Shown here one piece after another: positions 33,500-41,832 of a stretch of 64,000 bases of DNA. A program made the position numbers and the translations under genes. Positions within the stretch are counted from its first letter, which is position 1. Each line of letters opens with the position of its first letter. Source of the DNA: Anabaena sp051781005 (GTDB lineage: Bacteria; Cyanobacteriota; Cyanobacteriia; Cyanobacteriales; Nostocaceae); assembly GCF_051781005.1 (NCBI RefSeq), contig NZ_JBPWOA010000006.1:310001-374000 (forward strand), read 5' to 3'. The notes below the pieces were generated by a model. It saw only the letters and a program-made list of their open reading frames with translations. It had not been told where the DNA came from and searched no databases.

Positions 33500-33527
33500 T
33501 TTGCGCCTTTGCGCCTTTGCGTGAGAC
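33498..33527. repeat. CGCAAAGG-type tandem repeat (reverse orientation)
   Basis: Three TTTGCGCC-type units (CCTTTGCGCCTTTGCGCC) then TTTGCGTGAGAC, the reverse complement of the unit at 22898-22927. It directly abuts a DUF29 fragment and ends eight bases before the dehydrogenase stop codon. Confidence 0.75.
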
Positions 33528-33534
33528 ATAAAAT

Positions 33535-34644
33535 CTAAAAAGTAACCACACTACGAATAGACTCCCCCCTATGCATCAAATCAAAAGCATCATTAATCTT
33601 TTCAATTGGCATCACATGAGTAATCAAATCATCAATATTAATTTTCCCATCCATATACCAATCTACTATTTTCGGCACATCTGTACGCCCTCTCGCACCA
33701 CCAAAAGCCGAACCTTTCCAAACCCTTCCAGTCACTAATTGAAACGGACGAGTGCTGATTTCTTTACCCGCACCAGCAACACCAATAATTACACTTACAC
33801 CCCAACCTTTATGACAGCACTCCAAAGCTTGACGCATGATATTGACATTACCAATACATTCAAAAGAATAATCAGCACCACCTTTAGTTAAATCCACCAA
33901 ATAAGGAACTAAATCACCTGCAACTTCATGAGGATTAACAAAATGTGTCATGCCAAATTTTTCAGCCAAAGCTCGTTTATTGGGATTAATATCAACTCCC
34001 ACAATCATATTTGCGCCCACCATTCGCGCCCCTTGGATGACATTTAAACCAATCCCACCCAAACCGAACACCACCACATTTGCACCTGGTTCTACCTTAG
34101 CTGTATAGATAACCGCACCTATACCCGTTGTTACACCACAACCGATATAACAAACCTTATCAAAAGGCGCATCTTCCCGAATTTTGGCAACGGCAATTTC
34201 AGGTAATACTGTGTAATTAGCAAAGGTGGATGTACCCATGTAGTGATGAATCATTTCTCCACCAATACTAAAGCGACTAGTACCATTAGGCATGACTCCT
34301 CTTCCTTGGGTGGTGCGAATTGCTTGACAGAGATTGGTTTTAAAGCTTAAGCAATAATCACACTGACGACATTCAGGCGTGTATAAAGGAATGACATGAT
34401 CTCCTGGTTTTACACTCTTGACACCAGACCCCACTTCTACAACTACACCAGCACCTTCATGTCCCAAAATTGCTGGAAATAAACCTTCAGGATCATCACC
34501 AGACAGGGTAAAAGCATCGGTATGACAAACCCCGCTGGCTTTAATCTCAATTAATACTTCTCCCGCTTGTGGTGCTGCTAATTGTACGGTTTCAATAGTT
34601 AGCGGTTTACCTGCGGTGTAAGCTACTGCTGCTTTGACTTCCAA
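33535..34644 (-). CDS. frmA: S-(hydroxymethyl)glutathione dehydrogenase (class III alcohol dehydrogenase)
   Basis: A 369-residue zinc alcohol dehydrogenase. Catalytic-zinc ligands are in GVCHTDAF and GHEGAGVV, structural-zinc Cys residues in CRQCDYCLSFKTNLC, and the NAD-binding Rossmann motif is VFGLGGIGLNVIQGA. The class III features (ASGVCHTDAFTLSG, GRVWKGSAFGGARGR) are clear. It oxidises S-hydroxymethylglutathione formed from formaldehyde; S-formylglutathione hydrolase (30484-31329) completes the path. The start is a TTG at 34644 with AGGAG about nine bases upstream; there is no ATG at the proper place, so the TTG is well supported. The symbol adhC is also used. Confidence 0.95.
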   Translation of the reverse strand: MEVKAAVAYTAGKPLTIETVQLAAPQAGEVLIEIKASGVCHTDAFTLSGDDPEGLFPAILGHEGAGVVVEVGSGVKSVKPGDHVIPLYTPECRQCDYCLSFKTNLCQAIRTTQGRGVMPNGTSRFSIGGEMIHHYMGTSTFANYTVLPEIAVAKIREDAPFDKVCYIGCGVTTGIGAVIYTAKVEPGANVVVFGLGGIGLNVIQGARMVGANMIVGVDINPNKRALAEKFGMTHFVNPHEVAGDLVPYLVDLTKGGADYSFECIGNVNIMRQALECCHKGWGVSVIIGVAGAGKEISTRPFQLVTGRVWKGSAFGGARGRTDVPKIVDWYMDGKINIDDLITHVMPIEKINDAFDLMHRGESIRSVVTF

Positions 34645-34998
34645 AATTCAGTTCTCCTGATATTGACTTTTAATGAGTTTATCTCAGTAAATGAATACAT
34701 AAATTTATGATTTATCTGTATTTTATGTGATATGTATAAATATTTTTTCAGTAGACACTTGCCAAACTCCACCTCGCATAGTACATTTGTATCATTACAA
34801 GAGAAACCCCCCACCTCACAAGTGGGGCTTTATTATTTTTGGGAGTTCTGTAACTACCAGATTTTGTTAAAATCGCATTCACTGGTTTAGATTGGTTAAA
34901 GGCAGTAGCTGTTTTGGCAACTATAATAAATTTTGTCTTAGCTGCAACCAGCCAATAATTTATCCACATTTGCGATTAATCTAGTCTGTAACAAACCT
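34645..34998. other. Divergent intergenic region between frmA and avtA
   Basis: This 354-base gap is very AT-rich. It holds the frmA ribosome site (AGGAG, minus strand, near 34654-34658), a terminator-like hairpin on the + strand (34809-34840), and no supported gene; the two open frames on the minus strand start and end within AT-rich DNA with no ribosome site. Confidence 0.5.
34809..34840 (+). terminator. Terminator-like hairpin upstream of avtA
   Basis: CCCCAC (34809-34814), a 7-base loop, GTGGGG (34822-34827), then CTTTATTATTTTT. On the + strand no gene ends here, so it would act on a leader of avtA or on an unannotated small RNA. Confidence 0.45.
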
Positions 34999-36282
34999 AT
35001 GAAACCTGCCCTTACTAAAATTGGCGCTCAAATGTCCAACTTAACTGGCGTGAGAGCGATTATGAAAGATATTAACGAAACCCTCAGAGCTAGTGCGGGG
35101 CAGGAATTATATAATTTGAGTGCGGGAAACCCGTTGATTTTACCAGAGGTAGAACAGTTATGGCGGGATTGCACGGCAGATTTATTAGCTAGTTCTGAAT
35201 ATGGTGAAGTTGTTTGTCGTTATGGTTCTAGCCAGGGCTATGTACCATTAATTAATACAATTGTCAAGGATTTTAACCAGCGTTATGGTTTAAATTTAAC
35301 AGACCGGAACGTTTTAATTACGGCTGGTAGTCAAACTATATACTTCTACGCTGCGAATGCTTTCGGTGGATATACTAATGATGGCGATTTAAAAGAAATC
35401 GTTTTGCCATTAAGTCCAGATTATACTGGTTATGGTGGTGTGTGTTTATTCCCAGAAGCTTTAGTTGCCTATAAACCTACTCTGGATATTGATACAGCGG
35501 CACACAGATTTAAATATCGTCCTGATTTTAACCAACTTTCGATTACAGAAAACACTGGTTGCGTGATTTTTTCCCGTCCTTGCAACCCTACAGGTAATGT
35601 TTTAACTAATGATGAGGTGAGCAAAATCACTGATTTAGCTGCACCTTATAACGTGCCTGTATTGATAGATTCGGCTTATGCGCCACCTTTCCCAGCGTTG
35701 AATTTTACGGAGATGACACCTGTGTTTGGTGAAAATATCCTCCACTGTATGAGTTTATCGAAAGCAGGATTACCAGGGGAAAGAATCGGGATAGCGATTG
35801 GTGATGAAAACCTAATTCAAGTTTTGGAATGTTTCCAAACTAATACAGGGATTCATTCTTCGAGATATGGTCAAGCGATCGCATCCCGTGCGATAGAATC
35901 AGGTGCATTAGCCCAAATTGCTGAAACCGTAATTCGTCCTTTCTATCAGAAAAAGTTTGATGTGTTAGAAAGCACTTTAGAAGCAGCGATGCCTAAAAAT
36001 TTACCTTGGTTTTTACATCGTGGTGAAGGAGCAATTTTTGGTTGGTTATGGTTGCAAGATTTACCTATGACTGACTGGGAATTTTACCAGGAATTAAAGA
36101 AGGTGGGTGTAATTGTTGTCCCTGGTAGTAGTTTCTTCCCTGGTTTAAAAGAAGAATGGGAACACAAACACCAATGTCTGCGAATCAGTTTAACTGGTAG
36201 TGATGAGGAAATTACTATCGGTATGCAGCGTTTAGCTAAGGTTGCTGAACGAGTTTATCAAGTTGCGCCGGTGAGTGTGTAA
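34999..36282 (+). CDS. avtA: Valine--pyruvate aminotransferase-like PLP enzyme
   Basis: A 427-residue fold-type I aminotransferase. LYNLSAGNPLILPEVE and YGSSQGYVPLI mark the AvtA-type N-terminal region; the PLP lysine lies in CMSLSKAGLPGERIG (about residue 251), with NPTG in FSRPCNPTGNV and the C-terminal Arg in LRISLTGS. AvtA exchanges amino groups between valine and alanine/pyruvate; substrate specificity is inferred from the close family match. The downstream rimM starts five bases after its stop, probably on one transcript. Confidence 0.88.
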   Translation: MKPALTKIGAQMSNLTGVRAIMKDINETLRASAGQELYNLSAGNPLILPEVEQLWRDCTADLLASSEYGEVVCRYGSSQGYVPLINTIVKDFNQRYGLNLTDRNVLITAGSQTIYFYAANAFGGYTNDGDLKEIVLPLSPDYTGYGGVCLFPEALVAYKPTLDIDTAAHRFKYRPDFNQLSITENTGCVIFSRPCNPTGNVLTNDEVSKITDLAAPYNVPVLIDSAYAPPFPALNFTEMTPVFGENILHCMSLSKAGLPGERIGIAIGDENLIQVLECFQTNTGIHSSRYGQAIASRAIESGALAQIAETVIRPFYQKKFDVLESTLEAAMPKNLPWFLHRGEGAIFGWLWLQDLPMTDWEFYQELKKVGVIVVPGSSFFPGLKEEWEHKHQCLRISLTGSDEEITIGMQRLAKVAERVYQVAPVSV

Positions 36283-36287
36283 GAGAA

Positions 36288-37019
36288 ATGAACCACGAAG
36301 GCGCATTCGCGAAGCGTTCCGCAGGAAAGAACGCGAAGAAAAGAAAGCAGGGGGGCAGGGTGCAGGGTGCAGGGGGGAAAGTTCAAAAAGCACCTGTTCC
36401 TAGTCCTGTACGGGCAGAAAAATCCCTTCCTCTGCCTATTCCCAACCTCGATGATTGGTTAGAAATTGGTAAGATTGTCTCACCTCAAGGTTTAGCTGGG
36501 GAGTTGCGGGTTTATCCTAATACCGACTTTCCCGAACGCTTTGAGGAACCGGGAACACGGTGGTTATTACGTCCAGGGGAAGCAGAACTGCAACAGGTAG
36601 AGTTATTAGATGGGCGGTATATTGAGAATAAGAATCTATATGTGATTAAATTGGAGGGAGTGAGCGATCGCACTGCTGCGGAAAATATGCGTGATTGTCG
36701 GTTTTTTGTGCCGATAAGCGATCGTCCAGAACTAGACGAAGGTGAATATCATGTTTTAGACTTGATAGGGTTGCAAGTCTTCATGCAGGAATCTGGCCAA
36801 TTTGTGGGAACAGTTGTAGATTTACTACCTTCAGGTCATGATTTATTAGAAGTTAAATTAGATCCTGCTTTTGCAACTAATGACGAAGAACTAACAACGG
36901 AAAAAGAACGAAAAAACGTTTTAATTCCTTTTGTCATGGAAATTGTTCCTGTTGTAGATTTAGAAACCCGTCGAGTTGAAATCACTCCCCCCCCCGGTTT
37001 GTTGTCAATTAATGATTAG
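36288..37019 (+). CDS. rimM: Ribosome maturation factor RimM with a repeat-derived N-terminal extension
   Basis: The RimM domains are clear from about residue 58: WLEIGKIVSPQGLAGELRV (start of the RimM barrel), FFVPISDRPELDEGEYHVLDLIG joining to the PRC-barrel, and VLIPFVMEIVPVVDLETRRV at the end. RimM assists 16S processing and 30S head assembly by binding S19. The first 57 residues (MNHEGAFAKRSAGKNAKKRKQ onward) are basic and low-complexity and are encoded by dispersed repeat units (CACGAAGGCG, GCGAAGCGTTCCGCAGGAA, GGTGCAGGGTGCAGG). No ribosome site is visible before the ATG at 36288 and no good inner start is found, so the true N-terminus is uncertain. Confidence 0.9.
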   Translation: MNHEGAFAKRSAGKNAKKRKQGGRVQGAGGKVQKAPVPSPVRAEKSLPLPIPNLDDWLEIGKIVSPQGLAGELRVYPNTDFPERFEEPGTRWLLRPGEAELQQVELLDGRYIENKNLYVIKLEGVSDRTAAENMRDCRFFVPISDRPELDEGEYHVLDLIGLQVFMQESGQFVGTVVDLLPSGHDLLEVKLDPAFATNDEELTTEKERKNVLIPFVMEIVPVVDLETRRVEITPPPGLLSIND

Positions 37020-37056
37020 ACATCTCTGCAAAGATATTTCATAAAACACTCTTGTG

Positions 37057-37100
37057 GGGTGGGCATACTTCGACAAGCTCAGTACAAGTCTTGCCCGCCC
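37057..37100. repeat. 44-bp palindromic dispersed repeat, copy 1
   Basis: GGGTGGGCA (37057-37065) pairs with TGCCCGCCC (37092-37100), flanking TACTTCGACAAGCTCAGTACAAG. Copy 2 at 50038-50081 has the same length and inner sequence with compensating arm changes. Both lie between convergent genes. Confidence 0.75.
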
Positions 37101-37182
37101 TAATAATACTGTTTAAAGTTATGAAGTGCTAAAATAGAGACAAGGTGAGAATTAACTGGTTAAAGTTATATTGAAAATTTAG

Positions 37183-37211
37183 ATCCCCGACTTCTTTAAG
37201 AAATTGGGGAT
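37183..37211. terminator. Bidirectional hairpin between rimM and Uma2
   Basis: ATCCCCGACTTCTT and AAGAAATTGGGGAT form a nearly perfect 14-bp stem (one mismatch, one G-T pair), followed by T-rich DNA to the right. It belongs to a palindrome type common in filamentous cyanobacteria and lies between convergent stop codons. Confidence 0.5.
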
Positions 37212-37222
37212 TTGCATATTAA

Positions 37223-38032
37223 CTATAAATCATCATCCAATTCATCGGGATTAATGCCTAACTGACGCAACCTTTCTGCTAATTTTTCCGCTTTTCTTTT
37301 TGCTTCAGTGGCTTCTTGTTCAGCAAGAATAGCCCTTTCTGTCGCAGCAGCAACTTCCTCGGTAGGTTCAGGAATTAATTCTCCTTCGAGAGTAAACCAC
37401 CTTAACCACAATTTAGAAACACCTCGAAATGAACCTTGCCATAATCCTAAACTTAAACCCAATTCTGGCATTGGTAAAAGTCCTTCAATCAAATTCATAG
37501 GTTCATAATGACCACCAACTAAATGAAATGCGCGGAGTTCATTGGTATAGCGACTAAAAACAATATAATAAGGAATGCGTAAAATGCGCTCATAAACTTC
37601 CCATTTTGTAGGAGGTTTATCTTTTTTAGTTTCCTTGTTACCTAAATCTTCATCTTCTGTTCCAGGAGATAATAATTCAACTACCACAAAAGGATTTACT
37701 TTTTCTTGCCAACGAACATAATTTAAACGTAAATCTCTACCTTGGAATAATCTGGAAACTCCAACTACACCAAACCAATCTGGACGTTTATACCATAAAT
37801 GATGTTCAAGATCATAATAAAGATTCAAATCAGCAGCACTATAAACAAGTTCTGGACTCCAGTTTATAGGTTGAAAGGTTAGGTATAAAAGTAAAGGTTG
37901 TAAAAAATGAAATTCGTCTGGCAAACCGGGTTCCTCTGGATTTTCACTAGGTAAATCATACATTGTCGGTAGGTTTTCCCAAGGGGGAAGGGGAGGATAT
38001 GATTGAGAAATCAGGGGAGGGGAGAAAGTCAT
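37223..38032 (-). CDS. Uma2 family (DUF820) putative nuclease
   Basis: A 269-residue Uma2 protein of a longer subtype, with Pro-rich lead PPLISQSYPPLPPW, the core strands PDWFGVVGV (Asp) and PFVVVELLSPGTEDEDLG (Glu), and a C-terminal coiled coil rich in Ala/Glu (EEVAAATERAILAEQEATEA) ending in RLRQLGINPDELDDDL. Start chosen at the ATG at 38032; the upstream TTG at 38077 adds an unrelated basic stretch. Function unknown. Confidence 0.9.
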   Translation of the reverse strand: MTFSPPLISQSYPPLPPWENLPTMYDLPSENPEEPGLPDEFHFLQPLLLYLTFQPINWSPELVYSAADLNLYYDLEHHLWYKRPDWFGVVGVSRLFQGRDLRLNYVRWQEKVNPFVVVELLSPGTEDEDLGNKETKKDKPPTKWEVYERILRIPYYIVFSRYTNELRAFHLVGGHYEPMNLIEGLLPMPELGLSLGLWQGSFRGVSKLWLRWFTLEGELIPEPTEEVAAATERAILAEQEATEAKRKAEKLAERLRQLGINPDELDDDL

Positions 38033-38141
38033 AAATAAATTAAATAAATTTCGCTTTCTTAAGTTATAGTTTAACAAATATTATTAACCATGAACAACAA
38101 GATCCTCGCTTTATTTAAAAAACGAGAATCTATGTTTATAA

Positions 38142-38882
38142 TTACTTTCTAAATTTCCGTTCCAAGAAAGCGATAATTTCTCCCCAAGCTGAAGTAGCAG
38201 CAACAGCATCAAAACGATAACCATCATCTCTCATAAAAGTATGTTCCGCTTCATAAGAGAAAAGTTGATGAGGTATTTTTGCTGTTTCTAAAGCATTAAT
38301 TATCGTTTGTCGGTCATTTTCCGAAATATGCGGATCTTGAGTTCCAAAAATTAACAATAATTCTCCTTTGATTTCCTCAAATCTGTGAATAGTATCTGCC
38401 ACTCCTTTACCTAATTTACCGCTAGGAATACCTGTAGGATAACAAGCAACGCAAGCTTCAATTTCACTTTCAAAAGCAGCGCGAAAAGCCAAATGTCCAC
38501 CAATACAAAAACCCAAAGTTCCGATTTTATCAGCAATAACTGAATTGTCATTTTTGAGAAAATCAATCACAGCACGAGTATCAGCATCATATTCAGAAAT
38601 TAATGTACGTCGTGCATCATCATTACCGCGCATTCTCCCAATATCATTAGGTTCAATCACAGAACCCACAGGTTCAATGCGGTGAAAAATTTCTGGTGCG
38701 GCGACAACATAACCAAAACCAGCTAAATAATTAACTAGCCGAATTATGGCATCACCTAATTGATAAATATCACTGTAAAAAACAATTCCTGGATATTTAC
38801 CCTCTGGTTTAGGAGAAGCGACATAAACTCGCATTAAACTATCATCTACTCTTAATTCAATATTGCGTTTAACGATTTGCAT
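38142..38882 (-). CDS. Dienelactone hydrolase family protein
   Basis: A 246-residue alpha/beta hydrolase. The nucleophile elbow is GFCIGGHLA with Cys as in dienelactone hydrolase, the acid is in FGTQDPHIS and the catalytic His is in EAEHTFMRDDGYRFD. The open reading PGIVFYSDIYQLGDAIIRL gives the oxyanion strand. Most cyanobacterial members act on unknown carboxylic esters. It is divergent from the Ser/Thr kinase gene with 145 bases between starts. Confidence 0.92.
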   Translation of the reverse strand: MQIVKRNIELRVDDSLMRVYVASPKPEGKYPGIVFYSDIYQLGDAIIRLVNYLAGFGYVVAAPEIFHRIEPVGSVIEPNDIGRMRGNDDARRTLISEYDADTRAVIDFLKNDNSVIADKIGTLGFCIGGHLAFRAAFESEIEACVACYPTGIPSGKLGKGVADTIHRFEEIKGELLLIFGTQDPHISENDRQTIINALETAKIPHQLFSYEAEHTFMRDDGYRFDAVAATSAWGEIIAFLERKFRK

Positions 38883-39027
38883 TTTTCGGTTTTGGGTAAT
38901 GTGTTAATTTGTAATTCTTCAGATTTAATAATAATCAGTAAATTTTCCCGAAATACCCGGTTTTGTAAAGAAATCGAGGATCTCTAAGTTATGATATACA
39001 GGGACAGGGTTATAAAAGCAACATCCT

Positions 39028-40656
39028 ATGATTGGTAATATCCTCCGTCAACGTTACCAGATTGTCAAAGAACTAGGTGCAGGTGGGTTTGGTGAAACTT
39101 ACCTCGCAGAAGATTTAGATATTCCCGTTACCCCTAAACCAATTTGTGTAGTTAAACGGTTAAAACCTACAGAAATTGACAGAGATACTATCCGTTTATT
39201 TGAACAAGAAGCACAGATTTTATATCAATTAGGACAAAATTACGATCAAATGCCTAAATTGTATGCCTATTTTCAGGAGAATCAAGAATTTTATCTGATT
39301 CAAGAATTGATTGATGGATATGATTTAACTCAAGAAATCAGTCCTGGTAAAAAGTTAAGTGAAAGTGAAGTAATTAAACTGTTACAAGATGTTTTAGAAA
39401 TATTAGTTTATGTTCATGGAAATAAAGTAATTCACCGGGATATTAAACCTGCAAATATCATGCGCCGTAAAGATGGCAAGTTAGTATTGATTGATTTTGG
39501 TGCAATCAAACAAATTAATACTACTATTGCGATGAAATCAGGCTCTACTACCCGAACTATTCGTATTGGTACACCGGGATATACGCCTTTAGAACAGGCT
39601 ATGGGTAAACCTAAATTTAGTAGTGATATTTATGCTTTAGGGATGACAGCAATTCAGGCATTAATTGATCTGTCTCCTCGCTTATTACCAGAAGATGATG
39701 ATGGTGAAATTCTTTGGAGTGATCAAGTTAAAGTTAGTAATAAATTAGGAAATTTTATCACTAAAATGGTGCGTTGTGATTGGCGACAACGTTATAGAAA
39801 TGCTAAGGAAGCTTTGGATGAACTAAATCAAATTTTTGGAGTTGGTAAACCACAGAATATACACCCAGCACGATTAACTGAATTAAGTGAACTTTGTATT
39901 CAAAAAGGGCATAAATTATTTAATTTACAAAGGTATGAAAACGCAATTGAATCTTATGATAAAGCCATTGCTATTAAACCTTATAAATATGAAGCTTGGT
40001 ATAATCGAGGTCTTGCCTTAGCTGAGTTAGAAAAATACGAAGAAGCGATCGCATCTTACGATAAAGCTATTGCTATTAAACCTGACTATCATGAAGCTTT
40101 GTATCGTCAAGGTGTTGCTCTACGTCAATTACACAGGTATACAGAAGCGATTGCATCTTACGACAAAGCCATTGCCATCAAACCTGATGACCATCAAGCT
40201 TGGAATAACCGAGGTATTGCCTTAGACGAATTACAAAGGTACGCAGAAGCGATTGTATCTTACAACAAAGCTATAGCCATTAAGCCTGACTATTATATAA
40301 CTTGGAATAACCGAGGTATTGCCCTACGTCAATTACGAGAGTATACAAAAGCGATTGCATCTTATGACAGAGCAATTACCATTAAACCTGACTACCATCA
40401 AGCTTGGAATAACCGAGGTCTTGCTCTAAGTAATTTACAAAAATATGAAGAAGCGGTCGCATCTTATGACAGAGCCATTGCTATTAAACCTGACCATCAT
40501 GAAGCTTGGAATAATCGAGGTCTTGCTCTAGGGAATTTACGTAGGTATGAAGAAGCACTAAAATCACACGAAAAGGCAATTAGTATTAGACCAGATTTTA
40601 AAATAGCAATTAATAATCGCCATGATTTATTAAAGCAATTTAATCGCTCAAATTAG
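39028..40656 (+). CDS. Ser/Thr protein kinase with C-terminal TPR repeats
   Basis: A 542-residue soluble kinase. The Hanks-type domain (about 10-270) has the glycine loop ELGAGGFGETY (16-26), the ATP lysine in VVKRL (43), HRDIKPANIM with catalytic Asp138, and DFGAIK. From about 290 to 535 there are seven TPR units of 34 residues built on AWNNRGIALxxLQRYxEAI.SYDKAIAIKPD. No membrane helix is present, so this is a cytoplasmic signalling kinase using TPRs to choose partners. The repeats are almost identical in DNA, so copy number may vary between strains. It is followed by the orphan-antitoxin genes. Confidence 0.95.
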   Translation: MIGNILRQRYQIVKELGAGGFGETYLAEDLDIPVTPKPICVVKRLKPTEIDRDTIRLFEQEAQILYQLGQNYDQMPKLYAYFQENQEFYLIQELIDGYDLTQEISPGKKLSESEVIKLLQDVLEILVYVHGNKVIHRDIKPANIMRRKDGKLVLIDFGAIKQINTTIAMKSGSTTRTIRIGTPGYTPLEQAMGKPKFSSDIYALGMTAIQALIDLSPRLLPEDDDGEILWSDQVKVSNKLGNFITKMVRCDWRQRYRNAKEALDELNQIFGVGKPQNIHPARLTELSELCIQKGHKLFNLQRYENAIESYDKAIAIKPYKYEAWYNRGLALAELEKYEEAIASYDKAIAIKPDYHEALYRQGVALRQLHRYTEAIASYDKAIAIKPDDHQAWNNRGIALDELQRYAEAIVSYNKAIAIKPDYYITWNNRGIALRQLREYTKAIASYDRAITIKPDYHQAWNNRGLALSNLQKYEEAVASYDRAIAIKPDHHEAWNNRGLALGNLRRYEEALKSHEKAISIRPDFKIAINNRHDLLKQFNRSN

Positions 40657-40768
40657 TCAGTTAAGTAAAAATTAATTTAGCCATTTTATCAGTTTATTGA
40701 CTTAATTGACCAGCGATTACAAACAGCAATCCAAATTTCACAAATAAGACAATCATGAAAGGAAGATT

Positions 40769-41098
40769 ATGTTAGATTATACAATCAGTTCTGGCAACAT
40801 TTTTCAAGATTTAGGATTTGCTAATGCAGAAGAAAAACTAGCCAAAGTTAAATTAGCTTCTGTCATAGCTGATATTTTAGAACAGCAACAAATCACACCT
40901 CAACAAGCTGCACAACTTTTAGAGTTAGAAATTGAAAAAGTAAATAATTTAAATAACGGTATTCTCAAAGATTTTACAATTGATAATTTATTAACTTACT
41001 TAATAAAATTAGGACAAAATATAGAAATAATGGTAACAAATCAACAATCCGAAAAATCTCAACCTAAAATTAATGTTGTTTATGAGAAAATTGCTTAA
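40769..41098 (+). CDS. XRE-family helix-turn-helix protein, orphan antitoxin-like (COG5606 type)
   Basis: A 109-residue protein whose centre LAKVKLASVIADILEQQQITPQQAAQLLELE and the following DFTIDNLLTYLIKLGQNIEIMV match the short XRE regulators that serve as antitoxins beside RelE/HigB-like toxins. AGGA precedes the ATG. The usual partner would be a toxin gene just upstream, but the 112 bases to the kinase stop contain none. The next gene, ten bases on, is another antitoxin-like protein. Confidence 0.8.
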   Translation: MLDYTISSGNIFQDLGFANAEEKLAKVKLASVIADILEQQQITPQQAAQLLELEIEKVNNLNNGILKDFTIDNLLTYLIKLGQNIEIMVTNQQSEKSQPKINVVYEKIA

Positions 41099-41107
41099 TA
41101 TCAAGTT

Positions 41108-41539
41108 ATGTACATTATCAGCAAAATTGGAAACAAGACTCTGGGTACACTTAAAAACTATCTAGAATTAATCACTGCTTTTCCTCCTCGCAAAATTACA
41201 TCAGAAGAAGAACTAGCTACAACTCAAACTATTATTGATTCTTTATTAGATCAAGAAAGGCTAACTTCTGACGAACGAGATTATCTTCATTTACTAGGAC
41301 TATTAGTATCTGAATATGAAGAATATCATTATCCTGTTGCAGATATTTATGGAATCGAATTATTAAAAGTATTACTGGAAGAATTGAACTTCCAACCCCA
41401 AGATTTAATACCAATTTTTGAACAAGAAACAGTTTTATCTGACATTTTCGATGGAAAGCAACAAATGACAGTAAATCACATAGAAAAACTGGCTAAATTC
41501 TTTCATGTTTCTCCTGCTGTATTTTTAAAAGAGGTTTAA
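41108..41539 (+). CDS. HigA-like antitoxin / HTH regulator (COG5499 type)
   Basis: A 143-residue protein. The N-terminal half (YLELITAFPPRKITSEEELATTQ and YLHLLGLLVSEYEEYHYP) is the typical dimer/toxin-binding region of HigA antitoxins, and the C-terminal half (VLSDIFDGKQQMTVNHIEKLAKFFHVSPAVFL) is a helix-turn-helix. HigA normally follows HigB in one operon; here it follows another antitoxin-like gene by ten bases and no HigB is found. Either a toxin was lost or both proteins work as regulators or anti-addiction modules. Confidence 0.85.
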   Translation: MYIISKIGNKTLGTLKNYLELITAFPPRKITSEEELATTQTIIDSLLDQERLTSDERDYLHLLGLLVSEYEEYHYPVADIYGIELLKVLLEELNFQPQDLIPIFEQETVLSDIFDGKQQMTVNHIEKLAKFFHVSPAVFLKEV

Positions 41540-41598
41540 TTACTCCCAACCTACTATGATACAATTAAATAAACCCGAAGATAGAGGTCAAATTCATT

Positions 41599-41832
41599 AT
41601 GGAACAAATTAACTTAGAACTAGATAGACTAACACTTGAACGAGCCAAAACCCTGGCAATAGTCAATCAATCTACCTTATCAGAATTGATAACAACAGTA
41701 ATTGCCCGTTTAGCAGAAATTCAGGAACAAAAAGACCCATTAATGGGATTATATGCCGATATTCCAGAAGTTGTTGATGAAATTGTAGCTGAGGCTATGG
41801 AAAAAAGAGGACATAATCTCACAAATGAATAA
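41599..41832 (+). CDS. VapB-type antitoxin
   Basis: A 77-residue protein with a short ribbon/helix N-terminus (INLELDRLTLERAKTLAIVNQSTLSELI) and a flexible acidic tail (PEVVDEIVAEAMEKRG), the usual make-up of an antitoxin with DNA-binding and toxin-neutralising parts. Its last eight bases overlap the toxin gene, so the two are translationally coupled. Assignment rests mainly on the adjacent PIN gene. Confidence 0.8.
   Translation: MEQINLELDRLTLERAKTLAIVNQSTLSELITTVIARLAEIQEQKDPLMGLYADIPEVVDEIVAEAMEKRGHNLTNE

Noticed and set aside
34623..34969. Two minus-strand open frames upstream of frmA
   Set aside because: They use TTG/GTG or poor starts in AT-rich DNA, overlap a terminator-like hairpin and lack ribosome sites.
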